64,000 nt of DNA from Candidatus Saccharicenans subterraneus (GTDB lineage: Bacteria; Acidobacteriota; Aminicenantia; Aminicenantales; Saccharicenantaceae). How positions within the stretch are numbered: the first letter of the stretch is position 1; every line of letters starts with the position of its first letter. Shown here piece by piece: positions 24,509-33,471 of the stretch. The notes under the pieces were generated by a model. That model searched no databases and had not been told where the DNA came from. It saw only the letters and a program-made list of their open reading frames with translations. Location of the stretch: NCBI GenBank assembly GCA_003426165.1, contig QUAH01000011.1, forward strand, positions 52,619-116,618, written 5' to 3'. Made by a program: the position numbers and the translations under genes.

Positions 24509-26836
24509 TCAAACTTTTTTAATAAGAAAAACTTTTACTCCCTGGGGTTCCAGCTCCAGGTTGAAGTTCACCCGGTTCTGGTCCTGGTTGAAGAGAATCT
24601 TTTCCCCGGTCTCCAGGTTTCTGAGCTCAATCCCTGGCCAGGGCCGGGACATGGTCAGGGTCGCCGAGATCTTTTCCTCGCCCCGGTTGAAGACAAAAAG
24701 CAACCGGTAATCCTTCCCTTCCAGCAGACGCCACTCCACCACGGAACTCTCCGGCCGGGACTTCACGGACACCTCGGCCTTTATCCCCAGCCACTCGGCC
24801 AGTCCGGCCAGGAACTTCCCGTTATTGGGATTGCGGAAATGATGATAGGCCGAGCCCAGGAAAGAGCCGGCTATCAGGGCCTGCCCCTTACCATAAGGAG
24901 CCAGCACCAGCATCGGTTGTCCGTCGGTGCTGGTGGCCAGGATACTGGCCCTTTTATCGGTAATTTCAAAAGTCTCCTCAAAAAATACTGTATCCAGCGA
25001 GTCCCCGGGTTTGAGCCAGGGCAGGGCTGGATGACTCTGGCTGATTGTCATCTGGCCCGTTTTCTGGATGGGCAGCAACCGGGCTTCCCGGCAGCCGAGC
25101 ACCTTGTCCAGTCCTCCACCCGGGATTACCGGAAAAGCAAAGCCCTTCTCGTCGATCCAGCCGGCCCGGGCCTCGGCCAGCAGCGTCCCGCCCTCCTCCA
25201 CGTACTTTACCAGGTCCTGAACGTAGGGCTGGGAAATCATCACCGGGTAAGGAGCAATCAGCAACCGGTAACTGGCCGCCTTATCCTTCAGGTCACGGAC
25301 GTGGATAAAATCCACCTTGATTCCCCGCTCGAAGAAGGCCCGGTGAACGCCCTGGAGTGACTCGCTGAGATTGTTATAGCCGACAGGCTGGCCTTCCGAA
25401 GTAAAAGTCTGCTGGCCGCCCACCATGTGAGACAGCGGGTTATAGACGATAGCTACCTGAGAGCTCTGCGGCCGGGATTTCAGGAACAGGTCCATGTTCT
25501 GGCTGATGGTCCGGGCAATCCTTCCCGCCTCTTCAGCCCGGGGTGTAATCTGGCCGTCAAGCTCTATCAATCCATAGCCGCCGGCTTCATAGCCGGAGCT
25601 CATCGGGTAATAAGCGTAGATGTTAATGGCCCTGGCCCCGTAGGCCACCATGCTCCACATCCAGTCGCGCAGGTCGGCAGCCGTCACCGGGACACTGACC
25701 TTCATCCCGAAAACGCCGTAGCCGGCCTGAAGCTCACCCACATAAAATCCTTCATTCTTCAGGCTCATCGACCGGACGAAATCCAGGCCGGCCGAGCGGA
25801 AGAAAGGTGTCCAGGGCCGGACGGCGCCGGCATGCTTGGGATAGATGGAAACGCCGTAGTAATCGACGCTGTCGTTCATCTTTCGGTCGTCGGGCGTCCC
25901 GTCCCAGGAAGGCCGGCTGAACAACCCGGGAATGGCCGAATGGCTGGTTACCACCGATTCCGGGAAAACCTTCTTGATGGCCCGGGCCTTGAGGGCCAGG
26001 TCCTCGGCCAGCTTGTCGGAGATGTATTCCTGCCAGTCGACGTAGTCGGTATAGGTCAGGATGGTGCCAAAGCGAGGCGGCTCGACTTCGGCCCAATGGC
26101 GAAAGGTCCGGTGCCAGGCCTGGTTGACCCGGTCAATCGTGCCATATTTTTTCTTAAGCCATTCCCGGAAGCGGGCCTGGCTGGAAGGACAATAGCAGAA
26201 CTGGACGTACCTCAGGTCGCCCAGGTGGTAGACTTCCGACCAGTTGATGATATGAGGTTCGCTCCACAGGTCCCAGCCGTAGAAGGCGGGTTTGTCCTTG
26301 ACCGCCCGGGCGGCCGCGCTGAAAAAGTTCAGAATTTTTTCCTGTACGCTGGGGTGGTCAAAACAGAAGCCGGGTGAAGACTGGGAATGAACCTTAAGGT
26401 CGTTGGAAGCGACGAAAGCTGACTCCGGGTATTTTTTCCCGACCCACTCCGGAGCCGAATCTATGTAAACCTGGCAGATAACCTTAAGTCCGACCTCAGC
26501 GGCCAGGTCGGTCAGCAGTTGCAGGCTGGAAAAATCGTACTTCCCTTCTTCCTTTTCATTGTAGGCCCACTCCAGCCAGCAGCGGACGGTGTTGAAGCCG
26601 AGCTTTTTTATCTGTTCCAGGTCCTTTTTCCATTCGGCCCGCGATTTTTCGCTGACCGGTTCAATCATCGGGGCCCGGACCGTGCCCCCGGTATACCAGA
26701 CAGAAACCGGGAAAAATCCATGGTGCCTGTCGCCGGCCGCCCCCTGAGGCGAGGCTCCGAAAGAGCGCATTTCCCCTGAAATTAAAATGCTCAATATAAT
26801 AAGGAAAATTAAAAATATGAATCTCCTGCTTATCAT
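24509..26836 (-). CDS. GH42-like beta-galactosidase family glycosidase, exported
   Basis: About 775 residues from the chosen ATG, which has AGGGAG at good spacing; an in-frame ATG 30 bases upstream is less likely. A signal peptide covers about residues 1-28. The TIM barrel shows LKKLGFNTVRCWLEWAY-type start and YGWDLWSEPH with the acid/base Glu193; the nucleophile Glu368 lies in FYVGELQAGYG. A trimerisation-like flavodoxin fold domain (about 440-650) and a C-terminal beta domain follow, as in GH42. GH42 enzymes act on beta-galactosides and sometimes on alpha-arabinosides. Secretion is atypical of classical cytoplasmic GH42 enzymes. It lies between a GH18 enzyme and the ROK kinase. Confidence 0.8.
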   Translation of the reverse strand: MISRRFIFLIFLIILSILISGEMRSFGASPQGAAGDRHHGFFPVSVWYTGGTVRAPMIEPVSEKSRAEWKKDLEQIKKLGFNTVRCWLEWAYNEKEEGKYDFSSLQLLTDLAAEVGLKVICQVYIDSAPEWVGKKYPESAFVASNDLKVHSQSSPGFCFDHPSVQEKILNFFSAAARAVKDKPAFYGWDLWSEPHIINWSEVYHLGDLRYVQFCYCPSSQARFREWLKKKYGTIDRVNQAWHRTFRHWAEVEPPRFGTILTYTDYVDWQEYISDKLAEDLALKARAIKKVFPESVVTSHSAIPGLFSRPSWDGTPDDRKMNDSVDYYGVSIYPKHAGAVRPWTPFFRSAGLDFVRSMSLKNEGFYVGELQAGYGVFGMKVSVPVTAADLRDWMWSMVAYGARAINIYAYYPMSSGYEAGGYGLIELDGQITPRAEEAGRIARTISQNMDLFLKSRPQSSQVAIVYNPLSHMVGGQQTFTSEGQPVGYNNLSESLQGVHRAFFERGIKVDFIHVRDLKDKAASYRLLIAPYPVMISQPYVQDLVKYVEEGGTLLAEARAGWIDEKGFAFPVIPGGGLDKVLGCREARLLPIQKTGQMTISQSHPALPWLKPGDSLDTVFFEETFEITDKRASILATSTDGQPMLVLAPYGKGQALIAGSFLGSAYHHFRNPNNGKFLAGLAEWLGIKAEVSVKSRPESSVVEWRLLEGKDYRLLFVFNRGEEKISATLTMSRPWPGIELRNLETGEKILFNQDQNRVNFNLELEPQGVKVFLIKKV

Positions 26837-27163
26837 TTTCTCCCTCTCTTTCTTTTTTTGTTTCATCTAATTATTCATGATTTTCTAAATTTTTTCATCT
26901 TTTATCTTACCCTATTCTTGCCCGGACGGACATCGGGGTAAATCCGGTCAAGGAACCCGGTGTCTGACTTTCACTGACGGCCGCTGGCAGGATTGGTTTG
27001 AGCTGGGCTCTGGCCAGCGGCACGGCCTGGCTTTATCCAGGATCAAGATGGCTAAAAGGAGATTACCAAAATACTTATTGGCTGATCCGGCCGGTTAAGA
27101 AAAAAATCCAGAAGAAACTTGAGTCATATAAAGGCGTATCGAAGCCGAAATCAGCCCGGGATG
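26837..27163. other. Intergenic space between the GH42 and GH18 genes
   Basis: About 330 bases. The half next to the GH42 start is AT-rich; the other half has coding-like GC content, but no recognisable product on either strand. No clear promoter or terminator was found. Confidence 0.3.
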
Positions 27164-28360
27164 TTATTTCTGAGCCGGAACGCGGAAAGTCCGGGCGATG
27201 GTCTGCAGCAGCTCCGGCCGGCCGTTATGCCGGTCGGCGGTTATCTCCCAGATTATCACTCCGGCCAGGCCATTATCGATCACGTAGCGGCACTTGCGGA
27301 AAACCGAACGGATATCATCAAAGGACAGCAGTGTGGTCCGGGACGGGCTCAGGAGGAAGGGCCCCTGGCTGCAGAAATCCCAGTTGTACTTCCAGCCGGA
27401 AGCCAGAAGTTTCTGAATATCGGTGTAGGTGTAATACTGGCTCTGGGTCGATGGAGCGTATAGCTTTCCGGTATTGAAGGAACGGCCGAAAAAAGGAATC
27501 CCCAGTAGCAATTTATCGAGCGGGATCTCTCTTATGACCGCATAGCTGAAGCTATCATCCCAGGAACCGCAGGGGTCGTTCTGGCAGGTGTAAAGCGGGG
27601 AATTATGGCCGGAATGGTCAGACCAGGCCCCGTGATAATCGTAGGTCATCAGGGCGATATAATCGAAAAAGGGATGGAGCTCCTCGAAGTTGATCCATTT
27701 TCCATAGTACGGCCCCGAGGGTGCGGCCATGGTCAGCAGCCGCGGTGGCTCCATGGCCCTGAGCGCGGTGGAAAGTTCTCTGACCAGAGCAGAGAAGTTC
27801 TGACTTTCCTGCTCGCTGGAAACGAACTCCCAGTCCAGGTCCACTCCGTCGTAGCCGTTTGACTGGCAGAAATCAACGATCTGGCCTATAAACCGGCTTC
27901 TTTTTTCGGGTGAAGCGGCCGTCGGGGGGAAGCCCTCGCAATTATCCCAGCCGCCGATGCTCATTACGACCTTAACCGAGTGAGCATGAGCTGCGGCCAC
28001 CAGCTCGGGGTAAAGGTAGGCCGGGTCTATGACCAGGTTGCCCTCGATGTCCGGTTTGGTGAAGGCGTGGGCCAGGTGGGTCAGGCCGGAAAAATCTATC
28101 AGGCTGTGGCTGAATTCCGATTTTTTCCAGCCCGGGTAATAGCCCATGACTATTTTAGCCAGCTTCGGTTGCTGGACAGTTGTTTTTTCTTTCTGGAGGA
28201 ACTCCTTCCCCCGCTGCTGGCTGCTCATCTGGCTGCCGGAAAGGAAAACCAGGAGCAGGGCCAGGCTGAAAACAAGAGTGCGGGAGGTTACGGAATTGAT
28301 TTTTATTTTTATTATGGCCGGCCTCATTGCAGTCCTTTTCAATTTCGTTCTGTCCTTCAT
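27164..28360 (-). CDS. GH18 chitinase-like enzyme, exported
   Basis: This 398-residue protein has a signal sequence (about residues 25-45). The GH18 barrel includes KIVMGYYPGW (69-78), VVMSIGGW (131-138) and the catalytic DGVDLDWEF with Glu178 as acid. MTYDYHGAWSD (about 238) is the conserved Met-Tyr-Asp-Tyr substrate-binding block. GH18 enzymes cleave beta-1,4 bonds between GlcNAc units (chitin) or in the N-glycan core. No chitin-binding module is attached. An alternative ATG at 28327 also has a good ribosome site (AAGGA). It heads the amino-sugar block and would feed the ROK/NagA pathway. Confidence 0.88.
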   Translation of the reverse strand: MKDRTKLKRTAMRPAIIKIKINSVTSRTLVFSLALLLVFLSGSQMSSQQRGKEFLQKEKTTVQQPKLAKIVMGYYPGWKKSEFSHSLIDFSGLTHLAHAFTKPDIEGNLVIDPAYLYPELVAAAHAHSVKVVMSIGGWDNCEGFPPTAASPEKRSRFIGQIVDFCQSNGYDGVDLDWEFVSSEQESQNFSALVRELSTALRAMEPPRLLTMAAPSGPYYGKWINFEELHPFFDYIALMTYDYHGAWSDHSGHNSPLYTCQNDPCGSWDDSFSYAVIREIPLDKLLLGIPFFGRSFNTGKLYAPSTQSQYYTYTDIQKLLASGWKYNWDFCSQGPFLLSPSRTTLLSFDDIRSVFRKCRYVIDNGLAGVIIWEITADRHNGRPELLQTIARTFRVPAQK

Positions 28361-28561
28361 TTCACCTTATTCTGTAATCGCAAGCTGCCTTCATTCCTAT
28401 TCTTTGAACTTAGTCTATCTTTCCCATAATTTAAGTCGCTCGAACCGCCCTATAATTAAGCGGGAGCATCCAAAAAACCTGAACACCGCAGCCGGCCTCT
28501 CCGCTTTTAAGCTAACAACCCAGGTGCTCGGATCTTCTCTAAGAACCTGGCCCTCCCGTGT

Positions 28562-29788
28562 TCAGGCCAGAAGAATTCTAAGCTCCTCCAGGCGCCGGGC
28601 AATGTTTACCCCGCGGACACAACGGGCCAGGCACCGCTCACAATCCGCGCAGGCTGTTATTGACCGGCTGGCTTCCATCCCATCCAGGGTTTCCCGCGCC
28701 TGGTAGAAATTGCCATAGCTGGCCGCGTACATGTGTGCCCGGAGAACGCTGGGAAGGTCCACACCCCTGGGGCAGGTAGGCTGGCACTGGCCACAGGCCC
28801 GGCAGACCGCGGCCATCTGCTGCCTGACCAGGCGGTCTTCCAGGAACTTCTTCTCTTCTTCCGTGTATTCCAGGTTGTAGGCCACCGGCATATCGGCATT
28901 CAGCTGTTCGAAGGTGGTAAAGCCTGGCACAGCCGTGGTGATGAATTCATGGCGGAGAGCCCACTTCAGAAGGGCACTGTGGATTATCGGTCCCTCGTAA
29001 AAGCGCCTCATCTCAGCCGGAACTGATTCCCGGTACCAGGCCTGCTGGCACTGGGTCTTCATAGCCACCAGGCCTAGGCCCTGGGCCGCCGCCTTTTTAA
29101 GCGTCTCCAGATATTCGGTGTAGTCATAGAGAGAATAATTCAGGCTGGTCAGCACCACGTCATGAATTTTCATCTCCATGGCCGCCTTGATGACCTCGTT
29201 CATGTTCTGGTGAGTGCTGAAACCGATAAACCGGGCTTTTTTCTGCTCCTTGAATTCAAGCAGCGACTCCACCACCGCCGGGTTCTTTAGCCAGGCCAGG
29301 TCAGAAACGTCGTGGGAGTATAGAATGTCCACGTAGTCGGTTTTGAGCCGCCGCAGGCTCTCCTCCAGTCTCTTGCGGTGCATATCTTTTATTTCGGCGG
29401 CCGGGGCGTTCCGTTGCTGGGGGAAGATATTTATCTTGGTGGCAATGACCACCCGGTCCCGGACTTTCAACTCTTCCACCAGCACCCGGCCCACCACTTC
29501 TTCGTTTCGCCCCCGCTGGTAGACATTGGCCGTGTCAAAATGCCTGATGCCGACTTCATAGGCCCGGCGGACGAGCTCCGGGTTGTCGGCGTTCATAACA
29601 CCCATGGAAACGATGGGAATTTTATAACCGGTCCGGCCCAGGGTCCTGGTTATCGGGTCACCAGGTTTTACCTGCGGCGGCTCCTTATCACCAGGAAACG
29701 ACGGTCGCCCCAGGGTCAGAACTCCGGCCACCGCTCCGGCCGTCGTTCCCAGGAATCTTCTTCTGTTCAGGGTTTTCCTGTCCGTCAT
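28562..29788 (-). CDS. Tat-exported aldo/keto reductase with two iron-sulfur motifs
   Basis: This 408-residue protein starts with a twin-arginine signal (NRRRFLGT at 8-15, then a hydrophobic stretch). The aldo/keto reductase barrel shows RHFDTANVYQRGRNEE (catalytic Asp and Tyr), ATKINIF (Lys) and YSHDVSD (His). The C-terminus has CRACGQCQPTCP and CADCERCLARC, patterns for 4Fe-4S clusters. Such fused enzymes are known as oxidoreductases of the aldo/keto reductase family with ferredoxin-like tails; their substrates are mostly unknown. The Tat signal implies folding with cofactors before export. GAGGAGG precedes the ATG. The gene has its own promoter with a palindrome upstream. Confidence 0.88.
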   Translation of the reverse strand: MTDRKTLNRRRFLGTTAGAVAGVLTLGRPSFPGDKEPPQVKPGDPITRTLGRTGYKIPIVSMGVMNADNPELVRRAYEVGIRHFDTANVYQRGRNEEVVGRVLVEELKVRDRVVIATKINIFPQQRNAPAAEIKDMHRKRLEESLRRLKTDYVDILYSHDVSDLAWLKNPAVVESLLEFKEQKKARFIGFSTHQNMNEVIKAAMEMKIHDVVLTSLNYSLYDYTEYLETLKKAAAQGLGLVAMKTQCQQAWYRESVPAEMRRFYEGPIIHSALLKWALRHEFITTAVPGFTTFEQLNADMPVAYNLEYTEEEKKFLEDRLVRQQMAAVCRACGQCQPTCPRGVDLPSVLRAHMYAASYGNFYQARETLDGMEASRSITACADCERCLARCVRGVNIARRLEELRILLA

Positions 29789-29819
29789 GAGCCCTCCTCA
29801 GGCTGAATTATTCTCTTCC

Positions 29820-29870
29820 TTTTTACCTGTTAATCGGACGGAGGTCAAGAAAATTCGTCAGCCGGCTGAC
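29820..29870 (-). promoter_or_regulatory. Promoter of the aldo/keto reductase gene with upstream palindrome
   Basis: On the minus strand TTGACC (29843-29848) and TAAAAA (29820-29825) are separated by 17 bases. A perfect 14-bp palindrome, GTCAGCCGGCTGAC (29857-29870), lies just upstream of the -35 box where an activator would bind. The regulator is not identified. Confidence 0.45.
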
Positions 29871-30087
29871 CGCAAGTGAATAATCCGGGCCGATATTGCA
29901 GGAAACGTTATTCAGGATTAAGCCTTGAATAAACCTGGGAAAAAATATCTCTAGCAAAAACTAAAAATAAAGGACCAACAATTCCGATCAATTCAAACTC
30001 CAAGATAAAAATAATCAAAATGAATGAGCTTAAAGAATTGGAAAGCTTTCTCTCGAGAATAAATAAACCTTTTCCCGGACGCAAAAA
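29871..30087. other. Space between the AKR promoter and the AEC gene end
   Basis: About 217 AT-rich bases, downstream of the AEC gene and upstream of the AKR promoter. I see no gene or clear terminator. Confidence 0.3.
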
Positions 30088-31020
30088 TCAAAAGCCTAAC
30101 CTGTTGAACAGGTAAAGAAAAAGAGGCAGGCTGACGATGGAGACCAGGGCACTGGCCACGAACAGCTGGTTGACAAAGGCCCGGTTGCCTCCGGCCCGGC
30201 CGACCAGGACCGGCACGACCGTCAGCGGAGGCACCGCGCATTGCAGGATCAGGATCAAAGATACCGGCTGGGGAATCCGGAAAAATTTGATGGCCAGCAG
30301 GCCCAGGGCCGGGAAGATAAAATTCTTAACCAGGACAAACCAGGCCACCCGGCCGGCATATATTTTTTTCGTTCCGGCCAGGTCCAGGTAGATATTACCG
30401 CCCAGGATGAGAAAAATGATCGGGGTGGAAAGCGCCCCTACGGCCAGAAATGTGCTTTTCAGAAAGTTTGGAAGGTAGACATCGAGGCCGCCCAGCTTGA
30501 GCAGAACGGCCAGGACCGTGGCCAGGAAGACCGGTGATAACACTCTCTGCCACCTGGCTTTCTGTTTCATCCCCAGCACGGCCGGAATGACCAGGAAGAA
30601 GAAACTCGGATAGAACATCATGAAAATGAAGAGAACGGCCACCTCGGCCGAATTGGCCCCGAACAGCCCGGTCAGCAGGGCCACCGGGAAAAAAATCCCG
30701 TTCTGGAAAAAGAGTGACAGAAAGAACTCCCGGTTGCCGCGGGAGACCAGGGTGAAAAATAGAGACAGAAGGGCGAGGCCGGCGGTCAGGCCCAGCCACC
30801 ACAGGGGATAAACATACCAGTTGCGGAAACTGCCCGGGTCAAAGTTCTTGATGATGATGCTGAAAGAAAAAAAGGGCAGGGCCAGGTCAATGCCCAGGGT
30901 GGAAAGAAATTTGAGGATGCTCTCCTTGTCCTGGATCTGGCCGCGGAAGACAAAAAAGCCGACCACGGCTATGCCCAGCTGGGCGGCCACCACTTCAAAG
31001 GCTCGAGCAAAAATATCCAT
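30088..31020 (-). CDS. AEC-family (auxin efflux carrier-like) permease
   Basis: This 310-residue inner-membrane protein has about ten hydrophobic segments. The two-half repeat typical of AEC carriers is visible, with a polar break near the middle (PAVLGMKQKARWQRVLSP) and a conserved-looking PPLTVVPVLVGRAGGNRAF segment near the C-terminus. Bacterial AEC members move carboxylates such as malate or malonate. It stands alone, with the plus-strand SYLF gene divergent from it. The start MDIFARAF is supported only by a weak GGAAG. Confidence 0.8.
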   Translation of the reverse strand: MDIFARAFEVVAAQLGIAVVGFFVFRGQIQDKESILKFLSTLGIDLALPFFSFSIIIKNFDPGSFRNWYVYPLWWLGLTAGLALLSLFFTLVSRGNREFFLSLFFQNGIFFPVALLTGLFGANSAEVAVLFIFMMFYPSFFFLVIPAVLGMKQKARWQRVLSPVFLATVLAVLLKLGGLDVYLPNFLKSTFLAVGALSTPIIFLILGGNIYLDLAGTKKIYAGRVAWFVLVKNFIFPALGLLAIKFFRIPQPVSLILILQCAVPPLTVVPVLVGRAGGNRAFVNQLFVASALVSIVSLPLFLYLFNRLGF

Positions 31021-31193
31021 GACTTCCGCTTCGACTCCTTCCGCCTGATTTATTTAAACTACCCCATTGGTTAATTTCTGGCAACGACTAATTTTGACCC
31101 GGCAGTCAATCTGGGTAACCATTGATGTCAAGGGACGGTTGTTGCCGAGCGGGTCAAAAGGTAATAGAATTAAACTCAGAGAGGGCAAAAACC

Positions 31194-31916
31194 ATGAAAA
31201 AGAATCCGGTAAATAAATTCCTGGCGAGCTTGATACTCGGCCTGTTAATTAGCACGAGCACCGTCCCCTGCTTCTCCGGGCAGAAACAAGCTGACTCGCG
31301 GCCCGGTGAAGAAAGGGTGGCCCGGGCGATCGAAGTCATCAAGGACCTGGCCAGCATGAAGGAAGAAGGGATTCCGGCCCGGCTGCTGGAAAAGGCCGAA
31401 GGGCTGGCCATCTTTCCGGGCGTGGTCAAGGCGGCCTGGGGAATCGGCGGGCAATACGGCCGGGGCATAGTCATGGTCAGGAGGAAAGACGGACAGTGGA
31501 GCAATCCCCTGTTTGTCGACCTCATCGGCGGCAGCTTCGGCTGGCAGATTGGGGTTCAGAAAGCCGACATAGTGCTGGTGTTCAAGAACCGGGAGGGTGT
31601 GGAAAATATTGCCTCCAACAAGATAACGCTGGGAGCCGATATGAGCGTCTCGGCCGGTCCGGTCGGCCGGAGCGCCGAAGCCAGCACCGACCTGGAAATG
31701 GAAGCCGAAATATATTCCTACTCCAAAAGCAAGGGGCTGTTCGCCGGAATTTCCTTAAAGGGCGGCACCCTGCGCGTTAACCAGGAAGCCAACGCCGGAT
31801 TTTACGGGGCCAGTCACAATCCTTCCAAAATTCTCTATGAGAACATCAAGACGCCGGTCATAGTCATCCGCTTACACCAGACTGTTGAAGAACTATCCCG
31901 GACGCTAAAAAAATAG
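31194..31916 (+). CDS. SYLF-domain lipid-binding protein (Ysc84 type), exported
   Basis: I place the start at ATG 31194 (MKKNPVNKFL), preceded by GAGAGGGC; an in-frame ATG at 31122 would add an unlikely 24 residues before the signal peptide. The 240-residue product has a signal sequence (about 1-30). The SYLF/DUF500 domain follows: EGLAIFPGVVKAAWGIGGQYGRG, GSFGWQIGVQKADIVLVF and GPVGRSAEASTD. In eukaryotes the domain binds phosphoinositides; bacterial proteins of this type are periplasmic and of unclear role. It is a single gene, divergent from the AEC permease and convergent with the DUF4097-like gene. Confidence 0.88.
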   Translation: MKKNPVNKFLASLILGLLISTSTVPCFSGQKQADSRPGEERVARAIEVIKDLASMKEEGIPARLLEKAEGLAIFPGVVKAAWGIGGQYGRGIVMVRRKDGQWSNPLFVDLIGGSFGWQIGVQKADIVLVFKNREGVENIASNKITLGADMSVSAGPVGRSAEASTDLEMEAEIYSYSKSKGLFAGISLKGGTLRVNQEANAGFYGASHNPSKILYENIKTPVIVIRLHQTVEELSRTLKK

Positions 31917-32266
31917 GGCCACCATCAGTCGCAACCGGGGGATTCAGGGATATTTATTAAATATATAAATCAGCTCAATTGATTATCAAATCCCAGGCTG
32001 GAGCCGACAGGTTGCGGCCTGGCATCATTAAATCCGGCCTGATAGAATCGGTCGCTTACCATTCGCTATATAACCTTATTCTTTATCTGGGCTAAAGTTA
32101 TCTGATGATCAGTATTCGGTTCTTATCAAATATATATTCTTGTCTCATTATTCCAGACGGTGGCCAGCCAGACACCTTTGAGAAGGCATCGGGCCTAAAA
32201 GAAAGTTGAATTATACAGATAACATCAGGCTACCCGGACACGTCCCCTGGCAATGGTTCTTATTCA
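31917..32266. other. Convergent intergenic region
   Basis: About 350 AT-rich bases between two convergent genes. No ORF of note, no strong hairpin with T-tract and no repeat was seen. Confidence 0.3.
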
Positions 32267-33124
32267 TCAGAGCCTGTTGAGACTGATGGAGCCGTTGGTA
32301 GTATGGAGCTCAATCCTCGGGCCCTGGCCGCTGCCCATTCTTCCTTCAACTCTTCTCCTGGAAAGGCTGCCCTCAACAGTAACCGGGAAATCAACCCTGA
32401 CACTGCCGTTGGTGGTGCGGGCGCTGAAATAGCCATTGGGCTGATTTTTCAGGCGGACGTTGATGCTGCCGTTGGTGGTCCTGGCTTCCAGGTCGGCGGT
32501 GATTTCATCCAGCTCCAGCCTGATGCTGCCGTTGGTGGTCTTCAGGCTGGCTTTACCCCTGACCTGGGCGATGTCCAGGCTGCCGTTGGTGGTGGCGGCT
32601 TCCAGCCAGCCGACATCACCGCGGGCCGTGATGCTACCGTTGACAGTCCGGAGCTGGGCCCTTTCAAACTTCCCGCTAAGATTAACCCGGCCGTTGACGG
32701 TCTTAACCAGTTCCAGCGCCATGTTTTCAGGCACGGTGATCTCATAATCGACCTTCACCTGGAGGTTGCGTTTTTCATGGATGGTATCGATGATGACGGA
32801 TTTTTCTCCGCTGACGATGTCTATTCTGATCTTATTGAGGTCCTCTTTTCTCCAGCGGGCATACTTGGTGGCCTTGATAACCACTTCCATGGCCGGTGAG
32901 CTGGTCACGGTAATCGAGCCGTTGATGTTGGACAGGGAAAAGGAGCCAGGCTCTTTGACGGCAATGGTCTGGCTGAAGGGCTCCTCATATTTATAGGTGG
33001 CCTGGATGACACCTTCGCAACCTGTACTAATAACCACAGTCATGAGCAGCAATATAGAGAGCCCAAGGAGATGGCGGGCCCTCAGGAGTCCAGCATTTCT
33101 CTCTGTAATCATTTTTGTTGCCAT
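32267..33124 (-). CDS. DUF4097-like beta-repeat lipoprotein with TNGS repeats
   Basis: The chosen ATG at 33124 is preceded by AGGAGG; an ATG 21 bases upstream would include this site in the coding region. The 285-residue product has a lipoprotein signal with Cys36 (VISTGCEG). The rest is a right-handed beta-helix-like repeat of the DUF4097 type. Eight copies of the turn T/V/I-N-G-S/R (e.g. TTNGSI) are spaced mostly 18-21 residues apart, each likely one coil of the helix. It would be anchored in a cell-envelope membrane. Its role is unknown; similar proteins are described as adhesin-like or bactofilin-like only by fold. Confidence 0.82.
   Translation of the reverse strand: MATKMITERNAGLLRARHLLGLSILLLMTVVISTGCEGVIQATYKYEEPFSQTIAVKEPGSFSLSNINGSITVTSSPAMEVVIKATKYARWRKEDLNKIRIDIVSGEKSVIIDTIHEKRNLQVKVDYEITVPENMALELVKTVNGRVNLSGKFERAQLRTVNGSITARGDVGWLEAATTNGSLDIAQVRGKASLKTTNGSIRLELDEITADLEARTTNGSINVRLKNQPNGYFSARTTNGSVRVDFPVTVEGSLSRRRVEGRMGSGQGPRIELHTTNGSISLNRL
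32403..32593 (-). repeat. DNA repeat encoding TTNGS turns
   Basis: The 14-mer CTGCCGTTGGTGGT (plus strand) occurs four times, at 32403, 32466, 32526 and 32580, spaced 63, 60 and 54 bases. Each encodes the TTNGS turn of the beta-repeat lipoprotein, so the spacing is in codon multiples and reflects protein repeats. Confidence 0.8.
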
Positions 33125-33471
33125 TTCGCCTCCTGACAGATTCAATTATCACAGAAAATCATTGCGTTTACACTTAAAAAGACGAAATGGCGGGGCAAAA
33201 AGTTCCCCACGAAGTATTTGCAAATATAAGATTAATGAATCTTATATGACCGAATAAGAATTTCTGAACTTTTGGGTCAATTTATCCGTAAACATAAATG
33301 GGCATATTCCTATGCCCGCCTGGCTTTCTGGGCCATTTTTGCGAAGAGGGACTTGCTTCTTAAGTGGTCCTGTCATCGGGTGACCAGTGCTTTTAAGAAA
33401 TTATTGCATTGATAGTAGGGTCATAAAGCAATATGCTGTAGAATAACAATCAATAAGATACAGGAGGAAAA
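33125..33471. promoter_or_regulatory. Divergent promoter region
   Basis: For the plus-strand serine hydrolase, TTGATA (33409-33414) and TATGCT (33432-33437) are 17 bases apart, followed by AGGAGG (33462-33467). For the minus-strand lipoprotein an extended -10 (TGTGATAAT) lies about 25 bases upstream of the ATG without a good -35. The middle of the region shows nothing else. Confidence 0.4.

Noticed and set aside
25427..26377. Long plus-strand frame opposite the GH42-like gene
   Set aside because: Antisense shadow; the minus-strand gene has catalytic motifs and a signal peptide.
32403..32593. Regularly spaced 14-base repeats that could be mistaken for a short CRISPR-like array
   Set aside because: They are in coding frame, spaced in multiples of three, and encode the TTNGS turns of a repeat protein; no cas genes are present.
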